Source: Actinernus sp. WN-2022 (Eukaryota; Cnidaria; Anthozoa; Actiniaria; Actinernidae). Taken from it: a DNA stretch of 64,000 nucleotides. The stretch is taken from positions 28,726,792-28,790,791 of the forward strand of contig JAOWCC010001501.1 of NCBI GenBank assembly GCA_030867875.1, given 5' to 3'. Shown here piece after piece: positions 22,520 to 33,372 of the stretch. A program made the translations under genes and the position numbers. Position 1 is the stretch's first letter. Each line of letters starts with the position of its first letter. Under the pieces are notes generated by a model. That model saw only the letters and a program-made list of their open reading frames with translations, searched no databases and was not told the DNA's origin.

Positions 22520-22591
22520 AAAAACAAATCGGAATACAAGGGACGCCGTGCTAGCAGTCTACCTTAAAAGCGACTATCCACTGCTGCTCAC

Positions 22592-22882
22592 CGGTTCTAT
22601 AAATAGAGTTGGCGATGATGTTGCTGCAGTATTCTTGTTTAGGAACTGTACACATCGGGTTGCAGTCGCTAGGCTTCGCCGCCTTGCCGTATGATCCATA
22701 ACTCACACCACAAGTGCAAAGGCGGTTATTATGTACAGCGGCATACGGATATCCCTCCGATGCGCATGTAGCGATGCATGTAGATGGTGACGTCACTGGC
22801 CCGTTGAGTTCTGATTGGTAGCCCCACAGATCACGTGGCGTACTTTCGTTATAACAACCCAGGTAGCTCTCTCGTCGTGGAA
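22592..22882 (-). CDS. WSC domain exon 4 of copy 2
   Basis: 291-bp exon with acceptor ATGAATAG on the minus strand read through to GAATAG|TT, and donor G|GTGAGC. The frame is intact with eight cysteines. It differs from copy 1 at CIATCAS and CTVPKQEYC. CIATCAS resembles copy 3 (RIATCAS) more than copy 1 (CSAACAS), which matters for the mosaic history of this copy. Confidence 0.75.
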
Positions 22883-22950
22883 CTATTCACAATGAAACAC
22901 GTTAGCTATCCGATGACAATCAAGTTCCTGTCACGCTCTAGTGAACGCAC

Positions 22951-23136
22951 GGCCGTACTGATTGGAGCAGAAACACCATTTATCAACTTGCAGCCCAAGA
23001 AAATGATAATAGTTAGACAGACACAGAGAGAAACACAAGGACTGTACCACGAGGTATTTGTTTCTGAAAATGTATGTCATCTCTCTAGAGCTACCGCTTT
23101 TGTCGGCGTAGCATTCTACTTGAAGGGATTTTGGAC
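22951..23136 (-). pseudogene. Truncated WSC3 exon of copy 2
   Basis: The acceptor (CACCCTCAG) and first half remain: GPKSLQVECYADKSGS, LCFSLCLSNYYHFLGLQ, CFCSNQYGR. Homology ends at CAGTACGGCCG, the frame meets a stop about six codons later, and the donor is gone. The usually conserved Gly before CY is Glu. Copy 3 is truncated at the same place. Confidence 0.8.
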
Positions 23137-23454
23137 CTGAGGGTGAGACAAAAAGGCTCCTTAGTAAAATAGGGAAAGCAGAACCACACCGGAGTAATAC
23201 ATGCATGCAGTTAGGCTACTAACTAAGGGTTCATTTTTGGACATATTCCGGATATTCCGAAAAAGAAATACAAAAAGCACACCAAGTAATTCCCAACGGG
23301 CGTATTAAAAGCCGCGACTACTTTCTACGTTTCAAAGGATGGATATCTGCAGGATTTCGAGATATTCTGATTTTTAAATAGCGAAATAATCGGAACAGGT
23401 CCTCACCAAAAAGAACTGCGTCCCAATACATACCTCTCAATAAACGAGCGCTAG

Positions 23455-23600
23455 GTCCGTATCGTAAGTTATATATGGATCCTGGCCGACGTACCGTAAG
23501 TTATGGAACCGGTCCGTATCGTAAGTTATATATGGATCCTGTCCGTACAGTAAGTTATGGACCCGGTCCGTATCGTAAGTTATGCAAAACGAGGAACCAT
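23455..23600. repeat. Short tandem repeat around GTCCGTATCGTAAGTTAT
   Basis: Two and a half periods of about 60 bp with TATGGATCCTG and CCGTAAGTTATGG motifs, lying where copies 1 and 3 have the WSC2 exon. It probably arose from expansion of the intronic segment that replaced this exon. Confidence 0.6.
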
Positions 23601-24025
23601 AACTAATAGTACGGACCGAGCAAATGAGTTTAATAAGATATTTATTATAGGACTGGTTCTGCAGCCCGTGCTGGAAGTTATGGCCCACAAATTGACCAGT
23701 CATAGCTCAGGAAGTTGCCTAGCCATCAGGAGCCTATAATAGGCTCCAGTAGCCATATAAAATAATATATAAAAAGTACAATAGCTCTTTGGAAACTCTA
23801 TACCACATGAAGAAATCATGTCTCGCTGTTCAACTGGTGGTTTCCAGTAGTGTGAAACAAAAATTGCGCGATTTGCTATAATTACAACGTGTGATGTTTG
23901 TCAGTAAAAGAAAAAAAAAGACAGACTTTGACACTCGAATTTAGAACTCGGGTGCCGCCATCCAAGTAATAATTAAGGTTTATTTATTATTTATGTAAGA
24001 AGTAATTCCTAAGTGAAAATCTTAC

Positions 24026-24198
24026 CGACACGGTACACGGAGTTTATCCAGCCTGCACCACACTTTAGACTGGAGGACCCTGCGCACGAGCAACTACACT
24101 GACTCTCGGTCAATTGGCCATATCTGCCGTAAGTGTTACCACAGTGACACTCCTTCGAATTTTGAAGGCCAGCGTAAAAATATCCTCGAGACAGACAC
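24026..24198 (-). pseudogene. Half WSC exon (C-terminal half) of copy 2
   Basis: 173-bp exon with acceptor TTTTCTCTCCAG and donor G|GTAAG, identical in extent to 53283-53455. The protein is CLSRGYFYAGLQNSKECHCG, then NTYGRYGQLTESQC and CGAGWINSVYRVG. The first part of the WSC fold (GCY ... C) must come from another exon in phase 2; none was found within 1 kb upstream. A decayed duplicate lies at 24330-24412. Confidence 0.65.
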
Positions 24199-24329
24199 CT
24201 GGAGAGAAAACATTTGAAACATTAAAACAACTCTCAATTAATTAGTGGTGACTATGCCAGCCGTACTACGTGCGGAACGTACTACGTGCGGTACGTACTA
24301 CGTCATCATTTCGTGGAAAAAACATGAGC

Positions 24330-24412
24330 ATCCGGCCATATCTGCCGTAAGTGTTACAACAGAAGCACTCACTCGACTCTGTTGAAGGCCAGCGTAACAA
24401 TATCCTGCATGG
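24330..24412 (-). pseudogene. Decayed partial WSC exon, copy 2
   Basis: On the minus strand a CATGCAG acceptor-like site is followed by GYCYAGLQQSR-type sequence and a TATGGCCGG end, resembling the first half of the 24026-24198 exon. It lacks the later cysteines and a donor. The same fragment is at about 53590-53672. Confidence 0.6.
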
Positions 24413-25791
24413 AGAGAAAGAAATTTGAATTCTTTGAACTGCAGGATTACGAAACTCTCATTAGTAACGGCGATGCCAGCCGTACTACGTGTCGAAGCGT
24501 AATCATTCCGGAGGAAAAAAGATGAGCGTCCTGGAACTGGACAGTCTACGAGTTTGTCAGAAAATGAGCAAAGAAAGCCTGAATTATCTATATATCATCT
24601 AGCGAGAGATATCACGGGTTTGCACGTACTACACAAGACAAGTTAGAGTTAGAGTTTAAAGTGCTTCTAACCCTTCTTGACATTTTTCTACCTATGAACC
24701 TTTGCAAGGTTTTGAGTACTTGTGCGAAGAAATTTTTGGTTTACAAAGAATATTCTATGTTCTACGCTTGTTTGAAATGGTGAAAAATTGACCTTTCCTG
24801 ACCCATGACCGCGTTAGAAAAATTGAACTTTCCTGAACCATGACCGCGTTAGAAAAAGCCTGGGTCGATTCTCGGGTCGCCGTCATCTCATTAATGCATT
24901 ATCCTCCATGCCGCCTTTCTATCACAACAACATCGATTTATAGAAAATATACATAGTTTGTGAGTTGTTAGTAAAGAAAAAGTCATTTTAGACAAAATGC
25001 TTAGTATTTATTCAAATTATTGCAAAGTCGAATTAATTATACGACGTCTAGCTAGTAATCGACCCAGGCTTTTTCTAACGCGGTCATGGGTCAGGAAAGG
25101 TCAATTTTTCACCATTTCAAACAAGCGTAGAACATAGAGTATTAATTCTTTGTAAACCAACAATGTCTTCGCAAAAGTACTCAAAACCTTTCAAAGGTTG
25201 ATAGGTAGATAAATGTCAAGAAGGGTTAGAAGCACTTTAAGCATACTTATCAATGCAGTTAGTCGGTTTGTTGTCTGAAAATGCACCGACTCTCAAACTA
25301 AAGTCACGTGGCTGTTTATCCCGATAACATCCCAGATATAGGGTTGGTAGTTGATCTTGAACAGAGATAGATAGATAGTTAGTTGCTATGGAACAGGCAT
25401 CAAGCGCAATCTTCACATAATCGAAGCACCGTATAACAACGGTACAAAACTGGAACTTTTTAATACAATTGATGCTATCAAAACAATGGATTTTGGACTG
25501 TCACATGATTGCACATTTGCCTGTTTTCTGAAGTTATAGCCAATGAATTAGCGAATTAAACTAGAGTCTTGTCGTGATCTGTGTGTTCCCGAATGACTTC
25601 CTCATAAATTCGATAAACAGTGCAAAAGGCGCGCTGTGATTGGTCGGTAGCCATAGTGGACTAGAGATGCACAGGTGGCGTCACGTATTGAACAAAATCA
25701 TCTTGTATCCTCCTTTTTCTCGCTATTTAAATTGTATGAAATACATTTTATCAAGGGGTCCATTTTAACATGGGTCCGCCCTTTAATAGAA

Positions 25792-25902
25792 TGATAGACA
25801 GATGACGTCACAACGTCAGGACGAGAACAACAGTCACAGCACTCAACTGCGTCTCGTGGCGTACTTCTTTGTTCTCTTCACTTTTGACGTCATCTGTGTA
25901 TC
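25792..25902. repeat. Inverted repeat with TGACGTCA core, copy 2
   Basis: Ends TGATAGACAGATGACGTCA and TGACGTCATCTGTGTATCA are near reverse complements. The paralogue at 54978-55086 is even more symmetric. Probably a MITE remnant. The surrounding 25300-26400 holds no gene-like frame. Confidence 0.6.
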
Positions 25903-26404
25903 ACCCCGGCGGCGGGAAATAACAGGATAGAGGCAAGGCAAAATGACATCTAGTTGTTCAATAAGCTTACAATTCTGGTTTCTAAAGGTAAACGTATTCA
26001 TTTATATACCGCAAATTCTATATGAATATATTCAAATGCGCTTCACAAGGTTATTTTTGTGATACGGACTGCTATGCTATGACTGCCATGCAGTAATATT
26101 TTGGGATAGGGACTACTATGGATTCTATGAATTCCCTCCCCCCAAAAAAACTGAGAATAGTCATCTGAGGGGTCATTTGATGCGCAGGCTGTGTGATGAG
26201 GGAAGGCTGAAATCGTCAAGTTCAAATAAACCGCTATGTCATCTATTTGAAAATCCTACAGTACTCTGCAACTATAATAACTAGTCCCTTTCATGAATCA
26301 CTGTTCTTTACTAATGAGAGAAATGCGGACAAAATAAACAAATCACTCACTTGATCCTTGAACAAGGAAAGCCGCCCCGCAGAACTGTTGAAATAGAATT
26401 GAAT

Positions 26405-26540
26405 GTTCTCAGATGTATGTTGGACTTGGCCTCCTCCGCATGGTTCCCAGAACAGACCCTTCATCTCTTTCGTTTCCCTCCCTCCACAAAACCAACACGC
26501 TAAATTCCAATTCGATCTGTGATTTAGCCGGGTCCTGGCT
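26405..26540 (+). mobile_element. SINE body fragment
   Basis: Contains CCCTCCCTCCACAAAACCAA, a TTCGATCTGTG block and GCCGGGTCCTGG. The same series occurs in minus orientation at 34320-34530 downstream of a tRNA-like head, and in copy 3 at 55550-55685. The 95-codon minus frame over it is a by-product. Confidence 0.55.
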
Positions 26541-26723
26541 CTGATCAGCCCCTATGGCTGTTTCAGGTTCCGTTAGAAATCCAGGAAGCCCGTCACCAGA
26601 GATGAAAAGAATGGCCAGAGGCCAGCCTGCGGAGGACACTATTTTATAACCGATGCACTGTAACAAAAGTGGTGTTAAAACACCTAATACCCTCACCAGG
26701 GGCGTAGGCTGATCCTGAAAATT

Positions 26724-26746
26724 GGGGGGGGGGGGGGGGGGGGGGG
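26724..26746. repeat. Poly-G tract
   Basis: About 23 consecutive G. The copy 3 equivalent (about 55870-55890) is shorter and interrupted. Confidence 0.9.
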
Positions 26747-26819
26747 CAAAATGAGAAATTCTGGGACATTTTCATTGATGACTTCTGTCAATCTCTATTC
26801 TGGAACTGGCAGAGGGGTT

Positions 26820-28090
26820 TGGGGGGAGAGCACAAATTTGCAAAAGATAGAGGGCTTTTAAGTTTTTTTTATAATTTAATACTACCCAGATTATAGTACA
26901 GTAAGATATGTATGAATAAATCAGATTGTAGTATAGGTTGAGTAAAATCTGGTGAATTATAGCCTCCTCCGCAGGCAACTCTTAATATTTTTTTAGATCC
27001 GGCGACCGACGAAGCCGGAAGGATCCGACGAGCAGCGAAGCCGCGAGGGGACTTTCTTTTCCCTTCTTCCCTTCCCCCTCCCCATCACTTGTTTCGTCCT
27101 CAGACCCTTGCTCGTTCCTCTCTTACCACAGGAAGCCTGGTTTCACGTCTTTTTTCTCGATTTCCCCCGATTATAATTAGGAGTTGCCTGCGGAGGAGGC
27201 TAGGTGAATTAGACATGAATGAGATTTATAAATTATAGGTCAATTTGTAACTCCAATGTAAATATTCATAAGACAATTACTACCCCTATGAATTTTGATT
27301 TATTTGTTTACTTAACATTTTTGCCAGAAAGATTAACAAAACTATTTGGGTCACTCTGTGTATTAGCAAGTCTTTGTCGAGATCCAAATAAAATACAACA
27401 AGTTTTTGAAAGGTTAATAGTTAATCTATTGCTGGTGAGCCAGTCTGCTAATTAAATTATTTAAGTTCCGAATTAATTATTTAACTTATTGTTTTAAGGT
27501 CTTTATGAGAATACAGAATACTGATTCATATCATCTACATATAAAACTAGGTGAGCTAGTGTATTAAATATTTTTGCATCGTTCATAAAAGGGAGAAATA
27601 GAATAGCACCTAAAATGGACCATGTGGAACACCACATAGTATATCAGAACATTCAGAATTTGCGTCATCAATAGAGACTTGCTAAATAACTTTTGAACCT
27701 GGATAATTATTTGTCTACAATTATATCATAATAAGTTAATATTTCCAAAAGTATTTTACGATGTACTGTGTCGAATGTTTTCGATAAATCTAAAAAAATC
27801 CAATTGAAAATTTGCCATTGTCTATGGCATCTCTTCTTTTTTCGACGAAGTCTATAATAGCTAATTGTGTTCCTCTCTTTTTACGAAAATCTTCAAAATA
27901 TTGGGTTAATTTTTCTCAGATTATCGTATTTTACGGTAGCAGTGAAATCGGCCGATAATTTGTCACATTTGAATGATCACTAGCCTAAACACAGGGATCA
28001 CTTTAGCGATTTTCATAAGATCAGGGGATGTACCACAATCAAGAGATGTATTCATAACAATACAAAGGGTCTGAAAATGATTTCAGCAGA
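26820..28090 (-). mobile_element. LINE C: decayed CR1/L2-like reverse transcriptase
   Basis: Reading the minus strand from 28090 down, broken frames give TSPDLMKIAKVIPVF, FRKKRGTQLAIIDFVEKRRD with NGKFSIG, CGVPHGP and LVLYVDDMNQ. Later come SKFIGVV and, beyond a nested MITE, NLYYNLIYSYISYC. This is the standard order of LINE RT motifs (palm, GVPQG-like, xxDD, KFLG, thumb). Many stops and shifts show it is dead. Copy 3 keeps only its two ends (about 55975-56170), so about 1 kb was deleted there. Confidence 0.7.
26960..27202. mobile_element. Mutator-like MITE with 9-bp target duplication, nested in LINE C
   Basis: Terminal inverted repeats of about 23 bp start TAGCCTCCTCCGCAGG and end CCTGCGGAGGAGGCTA. 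They are flanked on both sides by GGTGAATTA (26951-26959 and 27203-27211). A 9-bp duplication is characteristic of the Mutator superfamily, although other groups can produce it. The element is 243 bp, non-coding, and splits LINE C frames that resume on either side. Confidence 0.8.
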
Positions 28091-28127
28091 CTGTTTTGTA
28101 TATAGACCCTTTGCACGTGACGTCATA

Positions 28128-28202
28128 GCCGCCATGTTGGTGTACAGTTAACAATAGATTCTTCGTTAGCTTCTTTTGTTCTGTACACCAATATGGCCGC
28201 CA
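28128..28202. repeat. Foldback with GCCGCCAT arms
   Basis: Arms GCCGCCATGTTGGTGTACA and its near reverse complement enclose about 35 bp. Absent from copy 3. Small MITE-like palindrome. Confidence 0.65.
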
Positions 28203-28930
28203 TGCCCTTTGTCATTTGAATCTCTTGGGATTGAGTGCAAACCATAATGCATGCATCTATTAATAGATATATTCTCAGGTACATTAAGGCTTGGGTCTCA
28301 ATCTTTTCCAAAATGGCCGCCACAAATCAAGAGCTTTAATTTAAGGAAATTGGAAAAAAGCCTCTGGAAGGAAGGTGGTAGAGACAGTGTTTTAATTTGG
28401 CAAGTATTTTACTGTAATCGAATCATGGTTAGTGCATACTTTCTTGGTCCAGCTAGAACGGTTGGCAAATTTAAGAAGAAGACAAATTAAGGTAAATGTG
28501 AAATTTGATACCCTCAAGTTTCAACGACGGAATTTAACATACTTTTCCACGATGTCTAGTTGGACTGAAAAACTACATGGTAAACTAATTAGTTCCACCG
28601 GTTATAATTCTGAACTTTGTGCGCTCTACTTTCCTCCCGAAGCCTTATATTATATTTTCTTGAAATTGAGATCAAAGGTCAGAGGGTTCGTCGCTATGGC
28701 TATCATCTTTGCCAGAACGTTAAAATGTGGAATTTACATGAGATATAGTGACCTCAATGTTATCGGGTACAACCGAACGAAAGTAGACCACCCCTTTACT
28801 GCTAAGGGTGTGGTCATTCTTGACCCAGGCCTTAATTTAATAATATACCTGAGTCATCACTTCCTGTTGATATTAAAGAATCTAGTCATACAGACAATCA
28901 AGTACATTAAATGGTGCATGAAATATTGCT

Positions 28931-29060
28931 AAGTCGGCAAACGGTTGAGCTTTTTGCCTTCGTTCCATCCGTTCGCGTCGCAGCAATACTCGAACTTTTT
29001 CAGCCACAAGATGAAATCGCCATCTAAAAACCTTTCCGGCAACGCAACATTTGAACTGGT
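28931..29060 (-). pseudogene. Retrotransposon gag-like fragment, copy 2
   Basis: On the minus strand one frame reads FLDGDFILWLKKFEY, then DANGWNEGKKLNRLP and a stop. This resembles the N-terminal part of Ty3-type retrotransposon Gag proteins (an xGDFxxWLxxFE ... AN-W pattern). The same frame is present at 56985-57120. It is a short fragment with no protease or RT beside it, so the call rests on a single motif. Confidence 0.45.
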
Positions 29061-29769
29061 CGATATCTAAGATCTTGCCTCCTCGATCGGTATTATCAGG
29101 ACCTGGGCATAGTACCAAAGTGTAGTAACGAGAAGTTAAGTGATTTTAAGACTGCAAACAGATTGCTCTTCATCAGTCCTTTTATTTTTCTGAACTGTCT
29201 TTCCCATCCAATACTATTCTAAATATATACATAGATCTCCAATACACACCGCGACTAAACGTCACGCGCATGCGCTTTTGATGAGCCGTTCGCGCGCGCG
29301 TCTCCCCAGTTTCCCGCCGAAACTAAACGAAAACAGAGGCAACCACCCCTGTTTCTAAGTTTAGAACGTATTGCGTATTTACATGGAATGTTTTGCGAAA
29401 AACAAGAAAACTACAGAAAAGCTAAGCCTATGACTTTCACAGGTTGAATGTTTCTTAATTTGTAATCCACTGTGAGTTTACGAAGTTATAAAATTATTTA
29501 CTAAAAACGTTAAAACTTTAAGACCTTGGAAACTTGTATTTGAACTCCAGCGGAGTGTAACGTTTTGTCGTGATATATCTCCAATATAACTTTAGTGTCA
29601 AGAGCCAACCACAGTATATATATATATGTCAATAACAGTAGTAACTACAATAGTCACCCCCGAATACATCTCTATAGCTAGTTTGTGGGCTCCCTGTGGC
29701 AGGTGAAGAAAAGACAGGAAGCTGAAAATGTATGTGGAGGCTCTCTTCGTGAAAACATGTCTATATAGA

Positions 29770-30310
29770 ACACGACTAAAAATAGGTTTTATTTCAGTGG
29801 ATAAAGAACCAATGGAATAGTATCACAATACTACCAGGTTGTAGCTAAGCTAAAACAGATTCCCATCAAGGCGTTAATCTTCCTTTAGTGTTGAAGCGAA
29901 GTGGTCGATATTAACGGATCGGCCTTCTGTAGGTACTGGAGCACAGATGACGTCAAACAGGGAAAGACCAACAACTCAAAACAATGCAGCAAAACAATAC
30001 CTGACAATACAAAGAACCACAGAAGGACCCGATCTAACGGCCTCTATTGGCTTACTTACCAAGAAACTACCCATACGTGTTTAAGGCTATTCATGAGTTA
30101 CCTAAAATCGTTTTATTTGATAAAATTTGAGAAAATAAATCATATCTACGGTCTCAGTCCATTGGACATTAAGACCATTTTTAGTACAAGTTTTGCGTTT
30201 GAACAGAAGAGCCGAGCCAATAAAAATAAGTGATAGTTCACACTTCTGGCAGCCGCCATGTTGGATGCGCGGAAGCCGGACCTTGGGAACGAGGTTGCCG
30301 AATTTTACGG
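29770..30310 (+). repeat. Diverged relative of module X
   Basis: Matches X only loosely but in order: TGGATAAAGAA, ATCACAAT-CTACCAGG, GTTGAAGCGAAG, TTGAGAAAAT, GATAGTTC, TGTTGGATGCGCGGA, GGGAACGAGGTTG. It is an older member of the same element family, so X is a dispersed repeat rather than a unique part of the duplication. Copy 3 keeps only its last third (from about 57255). Confidence 0.6.
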
Positions 30311-30965
30311 GGGAACGTCGGCCATCTTGAATAACTCGATCATGGCTGTGAGCATGCTCAGTTGAGTTTGGTAAAACAGTAAGACGAATTCTCCAAGTTG
30401 TAGTTCTAGTGTGACAATCGCTATTCAAAATAACCAGGTTCTAAATTATTCATTATTCCTCGCTTTCGGATGCTGCAGCTGTGTTTTCTAGTTAAAGTTT
30501 GCATTTGGTTTGACTCGGTAAACATGTTTAGCCAAAAAAATATGTATTCATTCTCTTTATGTTTTTTTCTTCTGTATAATGAGCACGTAAAGCAGCTTGG
30601 TTGTTTTCGCATGAAACGGTGGTTATAAAATTTAGCGTCATAAGTTTTGCTTTCGCTGGGTAAACTGTTCGATCGCCTTACTAGATAAACCGGCCTACTT
30701 TAAGCTCGCGAGTCGGATAATAGTACACTTAGTCTTAAAACTAAACACGAATATTACAGCGATTCTCATTCACATGCGCCCTTTTCAAATTTGGTCTTGG
30801 CAAAGAAATAATCGTGTTTTGGTAGACGTCAATAATCAGATGTCATAAACGCGTGAATTTGGAACTTCCAGTGAAAAACACATCTAGTCGAAGTTGATGA
30901 AAAGCAAGTCCTTTCAAATTCATTCCCAATTCACACCTGGCAAAGTGGTCTAACAGCAAGAATTT

Positions 30966-33372
30966 TTTTATTTTTTTTATTATTATTTTATTTAATAGCT
31001 TAACTCAGGCTGAGAAACAGACTCTAGGTCCAAACAAGCTCAGCCTGAGACAAATACAAATACACTGACAATACATTACAGATAGAACTATGAATAATGT
31101 ATTAAGCATGAAATGTAAAATATATGATGCAAAAAAAATATATAATAATAGTGTACATTTGTACATTTGTACATTTGGTCGGCCGGCCAAGTACAAGTAA
31201 ATAAGCGCAGAAAAAAGTTAGCGGCAACAAATAGTAGATATGTTAGTAGATCGGCATTTAGAACAGATAGTTTTATAGGTTCTAATGCGATCAGGGTCAA
31301 AAGTGGAAAGCAAAAGCGCAAGATAGTGAGCTCGTAGCAATGTTTTGAAAGACGAAATTGAACTACAGGACTTAATATTTAAAGGCAGCGAGTTCCATAG
31401 AATAACTATGCGATTAAAGAAAGAATCCCTATAAGTAGATGTTTTGCATGGGTTAAGCTTGTAGTCTGAACCAGTAGTGCTTCTTGTAGATCTTGATGAA
31501 AGCGAGCATGGAGTTACATAACTAGATAGATCAGTATTGTTAAGCTTAAGGCGACACTTAAACAAATATATGAGGTCTAGATATTCTAGCCAGTATGAAA
31601 GTGGCAGTAGATTAAGTTTAAGTAGCCTATCTTTATAGGGTAAGTCTACTTTTAACATGAATTTGGTTGCGCGGCGCTGAATACGTTCGAGAAGTTGGAT
31701 ATCTCTAGAGCTTGACTGCGGGGCCCAAACCTGACTACCGTAACGCAGAATGGAACGCACTAGCGTAAGATAAAGGGTACGACGCAGCGTTACCCCTAAA
31801 GAGTTAGGGGTATTACGTCTCAGGAAACCCAAAACCTTATTTGACTTAGCTACCACCGACACTACTTGGTTGTGCCAGCGCAGATCGTTTGAAATGATAA
31901 TACCTAAATCTTTTTGAGAGCTTCTCTCTTTTAAGGCATCGTGGTCGATGTTATAGAGACGCACCAGTGGATTGCGTCTTCTAGAGATTTTAGGAACCTC
32001 GCATTTACTGGAATTGAAAGTCCCATTTGACACTCCAGCTGACCAAACCGTTTAGGTCATACTGGAGAGCTAAATGGTATTGCTGAGATTTCTGAGAGCG
32101 ATAACATTTGGTATCGTCAGCGAACGTGACTGACCTAGTACTAGCCGAGGTTACACTGGGAAGATCATTTACATATAAAAGGAAAAGTATCGGACCCAGG
32201 ATGCTGCCCTGTGGGACCCCAGAAACCACAGGCGTCCAGCTGGAACTGGACCCTTCGATGACAACACGTTGCCTGCGATTGCTGAGGTAATCAGCGAACC
32301 AATCCCACAGTGCACCAGCTACCCCGTATAACCTCAACTTAGTTAATAGCTTTATGCCGTGATTGATCGAATCAAAAGCCTTAGCGAAATCTAGATATAG
32401 AATATCCGTCTCAATATTTTTGTCTAATAAGGCACCTATTTCGTGAAAGACGGTAAGTAGTTGAGAAATACAAGACCTCCCCTCTAAGAACCCAAACTGG
32501 GAATCCGAGATAACCTGCAAGAAGTACGGTAGCGTGTTTTTTAGAACGCATTTTTCAAAGACCTTACTTATGATGGGAAGTAAAGATATAGGTCTATAAT
32601 TACTAACGAGTTTTTTTGAGTCTTTCTTGAAGATCGGTGTTATATTTGCTTCCTTCCAGTCAGCTGGAAACTTTCCACAGAACAAGGACAGATTGAATAG
32701 CCTTGTAAGTGATGGAGCGATCTGAATTGCACATTCCCTGAGCAGACGTGAAGGGATACCGTCTGGGCCAACGGCCTTGGATACGTCTAAGGTGACCAGA
32801 TTTCTCAACATATCAGATAAGGATAGCACAACAATTGGATAAAGTAGCTGTAGTGAAGGGCTCGACGGCTGGGATAGCGGTGGCCAGATTGGGCTGTCTG
32901 AATGTGGAGGCGAAAAAGATGTTAAACGCTTCAGCCTTCCCGAGTGGAGTATCATATTTAGTATCTCCAAGTTCGACAGTATCGGGAATTGATCCTTTGT
33001 TAGACTTTGCCTTGAAGAAAGACCAAATCTTGTTGTTATTATTGGAAACGGTTGAAGTCTTAGTTAGCTTTTCGATGTAAGAGTTGAATTTGGCTCTAAT
33101 CAAGCACTTTGTATCCTTTCGTAAAAGTTTCACACGCTCCCATAATTCTCTTTTATTTTCCCTTATAGCTCTTCTTCTCAAAGTGTTTCTCTTATTTATA
33201 GACGGTGAACTACTTCGCCGTCGATCCATGGCGGCGAGTCTGCACGCTTTAGTTTTGTTTTTGGAATGCAATTGTTCACGGCTTCAAGAAACCACGCCTT
33301 CCAACGGAGCCAGCAGATGTCAATGTCATTAACAGAGAAAACATCATCGATGGGTTTTTGGGTCAGGGTGGT
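30966..33372 (-). mobile_element. LINE B: 5'-truncated CR1/jockey-like retrotransposon
   Basis: Minus-strand open segments of 152, 321 and 271 codons overlap at frameshifts near 32030 and 32820. From the N side they show an EN-RT linker (RENKRELWERVKLLRKDT), SKAVGPDGIPSRLL, FKKDSKKLVSNYRPISLLP, QFGFLEGRSC, LDFAKAFDSI, GVPQGSILGPILFLLYVNDLP split over 32180-32250, FADDTKCY, KDLGIIIS and a thumb/C-terminal region with ILWNSLP. The endonuclease is missing. The 3' end has an A/T-rich tail. Copy 3 carries the empty site (about 58045-58060), which proves insertion after or during duplication. Inactive unless frameshifts are sequencing errors. Confidence 0.92.

Larger units (their letters stand above)
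20026..24198 (-). pseudogene. WSC/PAN gene copy 2, degraded
   Basis: Gene-level entry, read on the minus strand. A half WSC exon (24026-24198), a truncated WSC3 (22951-23136), a complete WSC4 (22592-22882) and a complete PAN terminal exon (20026-20309) follow one another as in copy 1, but WSC2 is missing. WSC3 lost its second half and its donor and runs into a stop, so a full-length product like copy 1 is unlikely. A shorter transcript skipping WSC3 would stay in frame because the complete exons are phase 1. WSC4 and PAN retain open frames and splice sites. The intron between them is enlarged by the same two elements as in copy 1. It is either a recent pseudogene or a gene with a reduced domain set. 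Confidence 0.7.

Noticed and set aside
26409..26696. 95-codon minus-strand frame
   Set aside because: It overlies a SINE body fragment that occurs in other places.
28432..28932. 166-codon frame as a gene
   Set aside because: The copy 3 counterpart has an in-frame stop and a frame change, there is no domain, and the region is repeat-rich.
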